Source: JASJHI01 sp033791105
Lineage (GTDB): Bacteria > Actinomycetota > Acidimicrobiia > Acidimicrobiales > Ilumatobacteraceae
DNA length: 7,948 bases
Reading direction: 5' to 3'
Assembly (NCBI GenBank): GCA_033791105.1
Contig: JASJHI010000458.1
Coordinates: 1 to 7,948 of the forward strand
Under the pieces are notes generated by a model. The model saw only the letters and a list, made by a program, of their open reading frames with translations, was not told the origin of the DNA and did no database searches. Positions within the stretch are counted from its first letter, which is position 1; every line of letters begins with the position of its first letter. Positions 1 through 5,814 of this stretch are shown piece after piece. Both the position numbers and the translations under genes were made by a program.

Positions 1-21
1 ACGAACGGCGCCGGCCGGCAC

Positions 22-27
22 CATACT
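22..27 (+). promoter_or_regulatory. Possible -10 box of the DUF1996 gene (leaderless)
   Basis: CATACT matches TATAAT at four of six positions and ends 8 nt before the GTG at 36. A transcript from it would start at or next to the start codon. A perfect 10-bp palindrome, GCCGGCCGGC (10-19), sits just upstream. No -35 box can be judged because the window starts here. Confidence 0.3.
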
Positions 28-35
28 CCTACCCC

Positions 36-950
36 GTGACGACCCCCCGTTCGGCGCGCCGACTCGTCTTGCCCGCGCTCATGGCGATTGCCCTGGTCGC
101 GGGATGCGGGGGCGACGACGGTGGTGGCGACGCTGTGGAGGCACGCGATCCGTTGCGGAACGGACCGCAGGGGAATGTTGCGCAGTTCGTCGTCGAGTGC
201 GAGTTGAGCCATTTCGCGTACGACGATCCGATCGTGTTTCCCGACCTTCCGGGCGAGAGTCATCTCCACCAGTTCTTCGGCAACGTCGACGTCACGTCCG
301 ACCCGGACTATTCGAAGGTCATCGATGGTGAGACATCGTGTGAGCGATCGAGCGACACAGCCTCGTACTGGGCGCCGGCGCTGCTCGACGAGACCGGCGA
401 CGCCATCGAGCCGTCGAAATTGACCGCTTACTATCGCCCAGGGCCGGGCATCGACCCGACGACGGTGGAGCCCTATCCGGCCGGTTTGATGATGGTCGCC
501 GGCGACGCGGGGTCTGACGAAGAGCAGCCGCTCGAGGTCATCGCGTGGGGTTGTGGCAGCAACTTCGTGCGTGAACCGAGCCCGCCGGACTGCCGCAATG
601 AACTCGCCCGGCAGTCGGTGAGCGGTACGGAGACCCCATCGTCGAGGAGCCTCCGTCTCTGGATCACCTTCCCCGACTGTTGGGACGGCAACCGGTTGAC
701 GAGCTACGGCTCGGGCGCGCATGTGCGGTACAGCGAGGGTGGAGCCTGTCCCGACTCGCATCCGGTCGCCATCGCCCAACTCCAGATGGCGATCGACTTC
801 CCGGCCGCCAATCCCGAGGGCTTGTCCCTGGCGTCGGGCGAAACACGGACCGCACACGCCGACTTCTGGAACGTGTGGGACCAGCAGAAACTCGAGGACG
901 AGGTGCGGTTCTGCATCAACCGCGACCTCGTGTGCGGCGTCGCCGAGTAG
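36..950 (+). CDS. DUF1996-domain lipoprotein, function unknown
   Basis: The 304-residue protein starts at a GTG. It opens with a basic n-region, a hydrophobic stretch (about residues 9-22) and the lipobox VAGC, which places the lipidated Cys at residue 24. A short Gly/Asp linker follows. It is therefore probably a secreted, membrane-anchored lipoprotein. The rest matches my recollection of DUF1996, known in fungi and actinobacteria but without a function I can name. Visible conserved blocks are DPIVFPDLPGESHLHQFFGN (about 64-83), TFPDCWDG (211-218), CPDSHPV (238-244) and HADFWNVWDQ (274-283). Eight Cys lie after the lipid Cys (55, 102, 173, 186, 215, 238, 293, 300), so disulfides are plausible outside the cell. 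Conserved His (76, 78, 242, 274) and Asp276 could form a metal or catalytic site; that is inference. It is a single gene, convergent with the ABC transporter operon. I see no strong ribosome site, and translation may be leaderless. Family assignment is fairly sure; the role is unknown. Confidence 0.85.
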   Translation: MTTPRSARRLVLPALMAIALVAGCGGDDGGGDAVEARDPLRNGPQGNVAQFVVECELSHFAYDDPIVFPDLPGESHLHQFFGNVDVTSDPDYSKVIDGETSCERSSDTASYWAPALLDETGDAIEPSKLTAYYRPGPGIDPTTVEPYPAGLMMVAGDAGSDEEQPLEVIAWGCGSNFVREPSPPDCRNELARQSVSGTETPSSRSLRLWITFPDCWDGNRLTSYGSGAHVRYSEGGACPDSHPVAIAQLQMAIDFPAANPEGLSLASGETRTAHADFWNVWDQQKLEDEVRFCINRDLVCGVAE

Positions 951-951
951 T

Positions 952-966
952 CCGGCGGACAGCCGG
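952..966. terminator. Small hairpin between convergent genes
   Basis: CCGGC (952-956) and GCCGG (962-966) form a perfect 5-bp stem with a 5-nt loop. It lies in the 18-nt gap between the stop of the DUF1996 gene and the stop of the ABC ATPase gene. The position suits a bidirectional terminator, but the stem is short and has no T-run on either strand, so it may be chance in GC-rich DNA. Confidence 0.3.
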
Positions 967-968
967 TG

Positions 969-1742
969 CTACATCCGCCCCGCGTCGATGACGCGTTGGA
1001 GAAATTCGCGAGTCCGTGTCTCGGTCGGCGACCCGAACATCTGCTCGGGCGATCCGGACTCGAGGATCTGACCCTGGTGGAGGAAACAGACCCGGTCGCT
1101 GATCTCGCGGGCGAACGCCATCTCGTGTGTCGCGATCAACATCGTCATGCCATCGTCGCGGAGGCCGCGCACGACGTCGAGCACCTCCCCGACGAGTTCG
1201 GGATCGAGCGCTGAGGTGATCTCGTCGAGCAACATGACCTCGGGGCGCATCGCCAGGGAGCGCGCGATCGCCACGCGTTGTTGCTGCCCGCCGGACAGCT
1301 GATCCGGGTACGCCTCGGCCCGCTCCGAGAGCCCGAGTCGGTCGAGCATCGTCCGAGCATCGTCGCGGGCTGTCGCCCGCGACGTGTGCAGTACCTTGCG
1401 CGGCCCGATCGCCACGTTGTCGACCACACTCATGTGCGGGAACAGGTTGAAGCTCTGGAACACCATGCCGATCCGGCGTCGGATCGGGTCGGGGTCGAGA
1501 CCGGGCTCGGCGATGTCGACCCCGTCGAGGACGATCTCACCGTCGTCGAGCGGTTCGAGGAGGTTCACACACCGCAGCAGGGTCGACTTGCCCGAGCCCG
1601 AGGCGCCGATCAACGTGATCACGTCTCCGGCGCCCACCTCGAGGTCGATGCCGTCGAGCACGACGGTCTCACCGAACGCCTTGCGCACGCCGCGCAATGA
1701 GATCTTGACGAGGTCCTCCGGGCGATCGGCTGGGACGGTCAT
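969..1742 (-). CDS. Polar amino acid ABC transporter, ATP-binding protein
   Basis: This 257-residue protein is the nucleotide-binding subunit that powers amino acid import on the cytoplasmic face (PAAT family, GlnQ/HisP type). All ATPase motifs are intact: Walker A GASGSGKST (46-54), Q-loop Gln96 in VFQSFNLFPH, signature LSGGQQQ (149-155), Walker B VMLLDE (169-174), D-loop SALD and switch His206. The FNLFPHMSVVDNV and TSALDPELVGEVL stretches are typical of amino acid importers. The start chosen is the ATG at 1742-1740, which overlaps the permease stop in an ATGA arrangement and gives the usual family length. The same frame stays open upstream to 2162, but that part is Arg/Pro-rich antiframe sequence within the permease gene. 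It is the last gene of the operon, so its translation is probably coupled to the permease. Substrate cannot be fixed beyond polar amino acid or a related compound. Confidence 0.95.
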   Translation of the reverse strand: MTVPADRPEDLVKISLRGVRKAFGETVVLDGIDLEVGAGDVITLIGASGSGKSTLLRCVNLLEPLDDGEIVLDGVDIAEPGLDPDPIRRRIGMVFQSFNLFPHMSVVDNVAIGPRKVLHTSRATARDDARTMLDRLGLSERAEAYPDQLSGGQQQRVAIARSLAMRPEVMLLDEITSALDPELVGEVLDVVRGLRDDGMTMLIATHEMAFAREISDRVCFLHQGQILESGSPEQMFGSPTETRTREFLQRVIDAGRM

Positions 1743-2575
1743 GCGATCGTGGTCGCGCCGGTTCGCTTGCGCTGCCGTGCCATGAGATGGTCGGCGAGGC
1801 GGGTGCACGGAATCGTCAGCAACAGAAAGATCGCCGCCGCCGCGACGTACGGCGTGAAGTTGGCGGTCTTGGCCTTGTCGATGCCTGCTTGGCGGAGGAT
1901 CTCGACCGGTCCGATGAGACTGACGAGGGCCACGTCCTTCTGCAGGCTGACGAAACTGTTCATCAGCGGCGGCACGATGCGTCGGAACGCTTGGGGGAGC
2001 ACGACGGTCGACATGGTCTGTCGGTTCGACATGCCGAGCGATCTGGCCGCCGCGCGCTGGCTCTCGTGCACACTCTCGATCCCGGCCCGGATCACCTCGG
2101 ACACATACGCCGAGTACGACAGAACGAGGGTGACCGTGCCCCAGATGACCGGGTTCGCCCACTCGCGTGACAGTCCGAGTGCCGGCACGCCGAACCCGAT
2201 CAGGAAGACGAGCAGGATCACCGGGATGCCGCGCAGCACATCGGTGTACACGATGGCGAACGCGCGCAGCGGAAACAGCGCCGGGCTGCGGACATTGCGG
2301 GCGAGGGCGACCATCAGCGCGACGATCAGGATGAGCGGCGTCGACCAGAGCAGGATCTTGATGTCGAGCCAGAATGCCTCGAGCAGCCTCGGGAACGAGT
2401 CGACGAAGATGTCCCAGTCGAAGAACGAACGCTCGACCTTCTCCCAGCCCGGGGTGAGCGGAATGAGTACGATCACCGCCACCAGGACGATGATCGTGCT
2501 CCCGGTGGCGATGATCGCGCCGCGCCGCCGCTGCGACTGCTCGTAGCGCTCGCGGCGCGTGGGTTGTTCGCTCAA
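1739..2575 (-). CDS. Polar amino acid ABC transporter, permease
   Basis: The 278-residue inner-membrane subunit belongs to the HisM/GlnP permease family. After a charged cytoplasmic N-terminus there is a hydrophobic segment at about 21-40, then further segments near 73-92, 105-133, 143-157, 208-224 and 242-258. The EAA loop that docks on the ATPase is clear at about 160-203: EVIRAGIESVHESQRAAARS, then LGMSNRQTMSTVVLPQAFRR. Only one permease is encoded, so the transporter is expected to be a homodimer. The start is a TTG, 1 nt after the stop of the binding-protein gene. A TGA in the same frame lies 6 codons upstream, and no ATG or GTG occurs before the first membrane segment, so TTG is the only reasonable start. 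The rare start plus tight spacing implies translational coupling. The stop overlaps the ATPase start (ATGA). Confidence 0.93.
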   Translation of the reverse strand: MSEQPTRRERYEQSQRRRGAIIATGSTIIVLVAVIVLIPLTPGWEKVERSFFDWDIFVDSFPRLLEAFWLDIKILLWSTPLILIVALMVALARNVRSPALFPLRAFAIVYTDVLRGIPVILLVFLIGFGVPALGLSREWANPVIWGTVTLVLSYSAYVSEVIRAGIESVHESQRAAARSLGMSNRQTMSTVVLPQAFRRIVPPLMNSFVSLQKDVALVSLIGPVEILRQAGIDKAKTANFTPYVAAAAIFLLLTIPCTRLADHLMARQRKRTGATTIA

Positions 2576-2576
2576 G

Positions 2577-3494
2577 TCACTCGGTGCTGATCACCGGCGT
2601 GCCGGCGTTGTCGGCCAGCCACGTGGTGCGGATCTCGTCGAGCTCGCCAGAGTCTGTGATCGCCGTGATAGCGGCGTCGACGCAACCGGTGAGGGCGCTG
2701 TCCTTTTCGAGCACGATGCCGAGCTCATCGGCGGTGGCGCCGGCCTCGACCGGGAACTGACCGATGACTGCGCTGCCCTCGATTTCGACCGCCGACACGT
2801 AAAGCGCCGTCAGGAGATCGAACACAGCGGCGTCGATCTGGTTGGCTTCGAGTGCCGCCTTCGCGCCGACATTGTCGTCGTACACGAACGGCTCCTGATC
2901 GGGCTGGATCACCTCGGTGATGAAGTCGAGGCTCGTCGTGCCCGCCTGGGCGCCGAACTTGAGTCCCTTCAGGTCGTCGACGCTCGCCGCGCCCTCAGCC
3001 GCGGAGCCGCCCAGGGCGACGATCGCCTGGTTGCTGGTGAAGTACGGTAGTGAGAAGTCGATGCTTTCCTTGCGCTCGTCGGTGATCGAGTACTGCTGAA
3101 GGTTGAGGTCGAAGCTCTTGGCACCGGGCTGGATCGCCTGGTCGAAGGTCGTGCGCACCCAGACGACCGAATCGCCTGTGTAGCCCATCTCCTCCGCGAC
3201 GGCATACGCGACTGCCGCCTCGAACCCCTCACCGGACTCGGGAGCGTCGTTCTCGACCCACGGTGGGAACGCTGGCTCGCCGGTGGCGATGGTGAGGACG
3301 CCATCGTCGATCGTGGCGGCGCAATCACCGGTCGTCTCCTCGGCTGGTGCGTCGGTCTCCGCGGGCGCCTCGGTATCGGCGGGCGCCGCCGTGTCCTCGG
3401 AATCGCTCGAGCTGTCGTCGTCACCGCATGCCGCGAACAGCAGCGCGCCGGCGGCGAGTACCGGGAGCACCCGGCGGGTCGTGGAGTGTCGCAT
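2577..3494 (-). CDS. Polar amino acid ABC transporter, substrate-binding lipoprotein
   Basis: This 305-residue protein is the extracytoplasmic receptor that hands substrate to the permease encoded next. It has a signal peptide (RR at 7-8, hydrophobic 9-20) ending in FAAC, so the lipid-bearing Cys is residue 23. A low-complexity acidic linker (24-57) follows, with imperfect APA(D/E)T repeats, a tether style common in actinobacterial lipoproteins. The mature part is a periplasmic-binding-protein fold of the amino acid type (SBP_bac_3): GVLTIATGEPAFPPWVE near 65-81, SITDERKESIDFSLPYF (136-152), where the Arg usually contacts the substrate carboxylate, FGAQAGTTSLDFI (180-192) and DAAVFD (221-226), where an Asp usually contacts the amine. 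Cys58 and Cys271 could form a disulfide. The ATG has a clear ribosome site. It is the first gene of the operon, as usual for the most abundant subunit. The exact amino acid is not predictable. Confidence 0.93.
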   Translation of the reverse strand: MRHSTTRRVLPVLAAGALLFAACGDDDSSSDSEDTAAPADTEAPAETDAPAEETTGDCAATIDDGVLTIATGEPAFPPWVENDAPESGEGFEAAVAYAVAEEMGYTGDSVVWVRTTFDQAIQPGAKSFDLNLQQYSITDERKESIDFSLPYFTSNQAIVALGGSAAEGAASVDDLKGLKFGAQAGTTSLDFITEVIQPDQEPFVYDDNVGAKAALEANQIDAAVFDLLTALYVSAVEIEGSAVIGQFPVEAGATADELGIVLEKDSALTGCVDAAITAITDSGELDEIRTTWLADNAGTPVISTE

Positions 3495-3501
3495 GATTGA
3501 T

Positions 3502-3507
3502 CTCCTT
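3502..3507 (-). promoter_or_regulatory. Ribosome binding site of the binding-protein gene
   Basis: Read on the minus strand this is AAGGAG, 7 nt before the ATG at 3494. It is one of only two strong Shine-Dalgarno sites in the window (the other precedes the diiron gene) and shows that this operon has a leadered transcript. Confidence 0.75.
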
Positions 3508-3518
3508 CAGTCGTTGTT

Positions 3519-3526
3519 CACGCGTG
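3519..3526. promoter_or_regulatory. CACGCGTG palindrome in the ABC operon leader
   Basis: This perfect 8-bp palindrome lies between the proposed -10 box and the ribosome site of the binding-protein gene, about where transcription would start. It could be a repressor site. The arms do not extend further, so chance is possible. Confidence 0.22.
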
Positions 3527-3530
3527 TTGG

Positions 3531-3536
3531 ACAATA
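3531..3536 (-). promoter_or_regulatory. Possible -10 box of the ABC operon
   Basis: On the minus strand this reads TATTGT, matching TATAAT at four positions. It would start a transcript with a leader of about 30 nt that carries the AAGGAG site. No good -35 box is found 16-18 nt upstream. Confidence 0.35.
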
Positions 3537-3588
3537 CTCGTGGCGCGTCCCCGAATCCTCGGAAGGTTCCCCTGGGTGGCGGCCGCCG

Positions 3589-3594
3589 TAGGCT
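3589..3594 (+). promoter_or_regulatory. Possible -10 box of the flavoprotein gene (leaderless)
   Basis: TAGGCT fits the TAnnnT form of actinobacterial -10 boxes and ends exactly 7 nt before the GTG at 3602, the spacing expected for a leaderless transcript. A perfect GGCGGCCGCC palindrome (3578-3587) lies 1 nt upstream. There is no clear -35 box and no Shine-Dalgarno site before the GTG. Confidence 0.45.
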
Positions 3595-3601
3595 CGGCCG
3601 G

Positions 3602-4885
3602 GTGAACCCATCATCGTTGCGGCGGGCTTTCGACGGACTCCCTGGCCCCGCGCAGGACATGGCCCGGAAATTCACCCGGAAGACTCCGCGCGACGCGCAG
3701 GCGGCTCCCGCACTGCGCGAGGTGGATCGTCTTCCGACCCGAGCCGTGTGGTCCGAGGAGGACGAGGTGTGGATCGAACGGGTACGTGCGATCGCGCCGC
3801 TCATCGAGCAACACCGCGATGAGATCGAGTCGACACGCTCCATCGCTGGGCCAGTAGCCGAGGCGATGCGCGACGCTGGATTCGCGAGGATCATGGTGCC
3901 GACGACCGCCGGCGGTGCGGGCGCGAGCCTCGTGGCGGGAACGCGTGTGTGCGAGGAGCTCGGCCGTCTCGAGGGATCGGTCGGGTGGATCGCGCAAGTC
4001 ACCTCCGGACACGGCCGACTCGCCGACTGCATGACCGCTGAGGCCGCCACGGACGTCTTCGAAGGGGGGTCGGGTGTCGTGGCGGGAAGCGTCCAGCCGA
4101 CGGGCATGGCGAAACCCGTCGACGGTGGCTACCGCCTCAGTGGACGCTGGGCCTTCGCCAGCGGCTTCGCGATGGCCGACTATCTCGTCACCGCGGCCAA
4201 GGTCGAGGGCACGCCCAAGGATCGGCCGCCACAGGTCGCCCTGCTCGTACGCCCCGACGACGTCGAGTTACTCGACACCTGGCACACCACAGGCCTGGCC
4301 GGCACCGGCAGCCATGACTTCGTTGTCGACGACTTGTTCGTGCCCGAGGCCTTCACGTTCCCGGCCAACGACGTGTGGCGGGTCCTCGACGGGGACGGCG
4401 TCGAGTTCGGGCGGCCGTTCGGTGAGTATGGCCCGCCGCTGATGGCCGCCGTGGCACTCGGCATCGGCCAGCGTGCACTCGACGAGTTTCGCGAGCTCGT
4501 CGCCCGCAAGGCGGCCAAACCCGACCCTCACTGGTCGGCGAAGCTGCCTCTGGCCTACGCCGCGCTCGGATCGGCCACCATGACGGTTCAGGCGGCGCGT
4601 CTGTTCCTCTACGAAAACGCGCATGAGCTCGCCGAGTTGGGGCCGGGTGACCCGGACGTCAGCCTCCAGGCGCGAGCCTCCTGCCGATGGGTCATCGACC
4701 GGATGCTCGCGACCGTCGACGAGATCTACGAACTCGCCGGCTCCACTGCGATCTACGCCACGAGCAAGCTCGAACGCTGCTTCCGCGACGTCCAGATGGT
4801 GTCCCACCACGCTCTGGTGTCCATCGTCGCCTACGGCGAGGCGGGCGAGGCGACGGCCGCGTCAGTCGACGAGTCGCCGTCCTGA
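3602..4885 (+). CDS. Acyl-CoA dehydrogenase-fold flavoprotein, probably class D flavin monooxygenase (HsaA-like)
   Basis: The 427-residue protein has the acyl-CoA dehydrogenase fold: an N-terminal helical part (about 50-150), a middle beta domain (155-250) and a C-terminal helical bundle of the Acyl-CoA_dh_2 type (280-420). Within the superfamily it most resembles two-component FMN/FAD-dependent hydroxylases such as HsaA or DszC. The supporting stretches are GGYRLSGRWAFASG (175-188), DTWHTTGLAGTGSHDF (225-240) and RCFRDVQMVSHHALVS (392-407), whose His residues resemble the active-site His of that group. Such enzymes use reduced flavin from a separate reductase; none is encoded here. The start is chosen as GTG 3602, preceded by a TAGGCT box. 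ATG 3659 (408 residues) is the alternative. The ATG at 3497 is unlikely because it would cover the control region of the divergent ABC operon. The substrate is unknown, and a true acyl-CoA dehydrogenase role is less likely but not excluded. Confidence 0.85.
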   Translation: MNPSSLRRAFDGLPGPAQDMARKFTRKTPRDAQAAPALREVDRLPTRAVWSEEDEVWIERVRAIAPLIEQHRDEIESTRSIAGPVAEAMRDAGFARIMVPTTAGGAGASLVAGTRVCEELGRLEGSVGWIAQVTSGHGRLADCMTAEAATDVFEGGSGVVAGSVQPTGMAKPVDGGYRLSGRWAFASGFAMADYLVTAAKVEGTPKDRPPQVALLVRPDDVELLDTWHTTGLAGTGSHDFVVDDLFVPEAFTFPANDVWRVLDGDGVEFGRPFGEYGPPLMAAVALGIGQRALDEFRELVARKAAKPDPHWSAKLPLAYAALGSATMTVQAARLFLYENAHELAELGPGDPDVSLQARASCRWVIDRMLATVDEIYELAGSTAIYATSKLERCFRDVQMVSHHALVSIVAYGEAGEATAASVDESPS

Positions 4886-5631
4886 TCCGGCGGCGGCGTG
4901 TTTCGCCCCAGCGCCCCGGCGAGTTGATCCTGGAGTACGGCGAGCGGCGCTTCGACCGTGCCGAATCGCTCCCAGAGCGGACTGGTCGTGCCCACGTCGA
5001 TCATGTCCCAGCGGCGGTCGGGGCCGATCTGCTCGACGGCCGCGCCGATCGCGGTGGTGCCGCCGGAGTCAGCGCTGTGGAACATACTCATTCCGCCGAG
5101 GACACGACCGATGTCGAGACCCCACAGTCCGCCGACCAGCTCGCCGTCGCGGTAGCAGCCGATGCACGTCGCGCCGCCCATCTCGTGGAGCTGCTCATAG
5201 CTGGCGATGACCGACGGGGTGAGCCAGTTGTCGTGACGGTCAGCGCAGGCTCGCACGATCTCACCGAAGTCGCGGTCGAACGCGACGTCGTAGCCGGCGT
5301 TGCGGATGTCGCGCCGGATGCGCCTCGGTAGCCGGCTTGTCTCCGGGGTGATCACGAACCGTCGCCCGTAGAACTTCCACCTCGTTCCCTCCTCGGTTCC
5401 GAACAGGATGTTGCCGCAGTAGAACTGGCCGATGATGTCGGCGGGCGTGGGTGGCACGAACGATGCCCCGGCGGCGGCGACCTCGTGGGCGGTCGCGAGG
5501 CGGTCGGGACTCGACCGGATGAGGAGTCGGGCGAGTCGGACCCGCGCCAGTGGCCCGATCACGCCCGCTGCCCGAAGCCGATCGCGTACGGCTGTGAGGA
5601 GGTCGAAGAGCGGTTCCAGGCGTGTCGTCAT
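4831..5631 (-). CDS. Divergent leucyl/phenylalanyl-tRNA-protein transferase (Aat) homologue
   Basis: The 266-residue protein aligns by eye with Aat, the GNAT-fold enzyme that adds Leu or Phe to protein N-termini in the N-end rule pathway. Shared stretches are YDVAFDRDFGEIVRACADR (114-132), NWLTPSVIASYEQLHEMGG (135-153), the DGELVGGLWGLDIGRVLGG block (162-180), SMF (182-184) and MID (210-212). Departures from E. coli Aat (from memory) are large. The Glu of GESMF is Met181. The Gln of the IDCQ motif is Gly214, while its Asp is kept as Asp212. The WSPDPR loop is replaced by WKFYGRR (85-91). The N-terminal part is longer than usual, and about 25 C-terminal residues look disordered. It may therefore have another acyl or aminoacyl transfer role, or none. 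The ATG at 5631 has only a weak ribosome site. The 3' end overlaps the flavoprotein gene by 55 bp, and the gene is divergent from tetR. Homology is fairly sure; activity is unsure. Confidence 0.75.
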   Translation of the reverse strand: MTTRLEPLFDLLTAVRDRLRAAGVIGPLARVRLARLLIRSSPDRLATAHEVAAAGASFVPPTPADIIGQFYCGNILFGTEEGTRWKFYGRRFVITPETSRLPRRIRRDIRNAGYDVAFDRDFGEIVRACADRHDNWLTPSVIASYEQLHEMGGATCIGCYRDGELVGGLWGLDIGRVLGGMSMFHSADSGGTTAIGAAVEQIGPDRRWDMIDVGTTSPLWERFGTVEAPLAVLQDQLAGALGRNTPPPDQDGDSSTDAAVASPASP

Positions 5632-5682
5632 GTGTCGTTCCGTCAGCCGGTGTGGTCGGCGTCGCGCCCGGCGGATCCTTGA

Positions 5683-5712
5683 GGTCTATCGGCACGTTCG
5701 ATCGCATGTCAA
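5683..5712 (-). promoter_or_regulatory. Possible promoter of the Aat-like gene
   Basis: On the minus strand a perfect TTGACA (5712-5707) is followed after 18 nt by TAGACC (5688-5683), a weak -10 lacking the final T. The leader before the ATG at 5631 would be about 45 nt. The 183-nt gap 5632-5814 holds this promoter, the tetR promoter and its operator, and nothing else I can recognise. Confidence 0.4.
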
Positions 5713-5777
5713 TCGGATGCTGCACCACACCTCGGTGATCTCGAGGCCGTTCGTGGGCCTTCCGTTCGACCGCGACG

Positions 5778-5807
5778 TTGACAGTGAGACATATTCTGTC
5801 TTAGTGT
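5778..5807 (+). promoter_or_regulatory. Promoter of the tetR-diiron operon (leaderless)
   Basis: A consensus -35 box TTGACA (5778-5783), an 18-nt spacer and a -10 box TAGTGT (5802-5807) are present. The -10 ends 7 nt before the ATG at 5815, so transcription would begin at or beside the start codon. The absence of a Shine-Dalgarno site before that ATG agrees with a leaderless message. This is the best promoter in the window. Confidence 0.6.
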
Positions 5808-5811
5808 CTCA
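5785..5811. promoter_or_regulatory. Probable TetR operator: TGAGACA / TGTCTCA inverted repeat
   Basis: TGAGACA (5785-5791) and TGTCTCA (5805-5811) are perfect 7-bp inverted arms separated by 13 bp. A third half-site, TGTCT (5797-5801), pairs with AGACA (5787-5791) to make a smaller nested repeat with a 5-bp spacer. The repeat covers the promoter spacer and the -10 box and ends 3 nt before the tetR ATG. Bound protein would block RNA polymerase. Position next to a TetR gene is typical of autorepression; that this TetR binds it is inference. Confidence 0.6.
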
Positions 5812-5814
5812 GCG

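Noticed and set aside
329..335. TGAGACA half-site inside the DUF1996 gene, matching the TetR operator arm
   Set aside because: It has no inverted partner, lies within coding sequence, and a 7-mer match is expected by chance.
1278..1700. Plus-strand frame of 140 codons opposite the ATPase gene
   Set aside because: It is an antisense shadow; its Arg/Asp/Val/His-rich product shows no domain, and the ATPase motifs on the other strand are intact.
1743..2162. Open upstream extension of the ATPase frame (another 140 residues)
   Set aside because: It is Arg/Pro/His-rich, overlaps the well-supported permease gene in another frame, and the ATG at 1742 gives normal family length and an ATGA junction.
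1749..2546. Plus-strand frame of 265 codons opposite the permease gene
   Set aside because: It is long only because the high GC content removes stops; the permease has all family motifs, and this product is Arg/Ser/Thr-rich with no recognisable domain.
3497..3601. Upstream ATG (3497) extending the flavoprotein by 35 residues
   Set aside because: It would place the start on top of the ribosome site of the divergent binding-protein gene, has no ribosome site of its own, and the added residues are low-complexity basic sequence.
5261..5728. 155-codon minus-strand frame beginning in the divergent gap
   Set aside because: Most of it is a shifted reading of the Aat-like gene with an Arg/Pro/His-rich composition, and it has no ribosome site.
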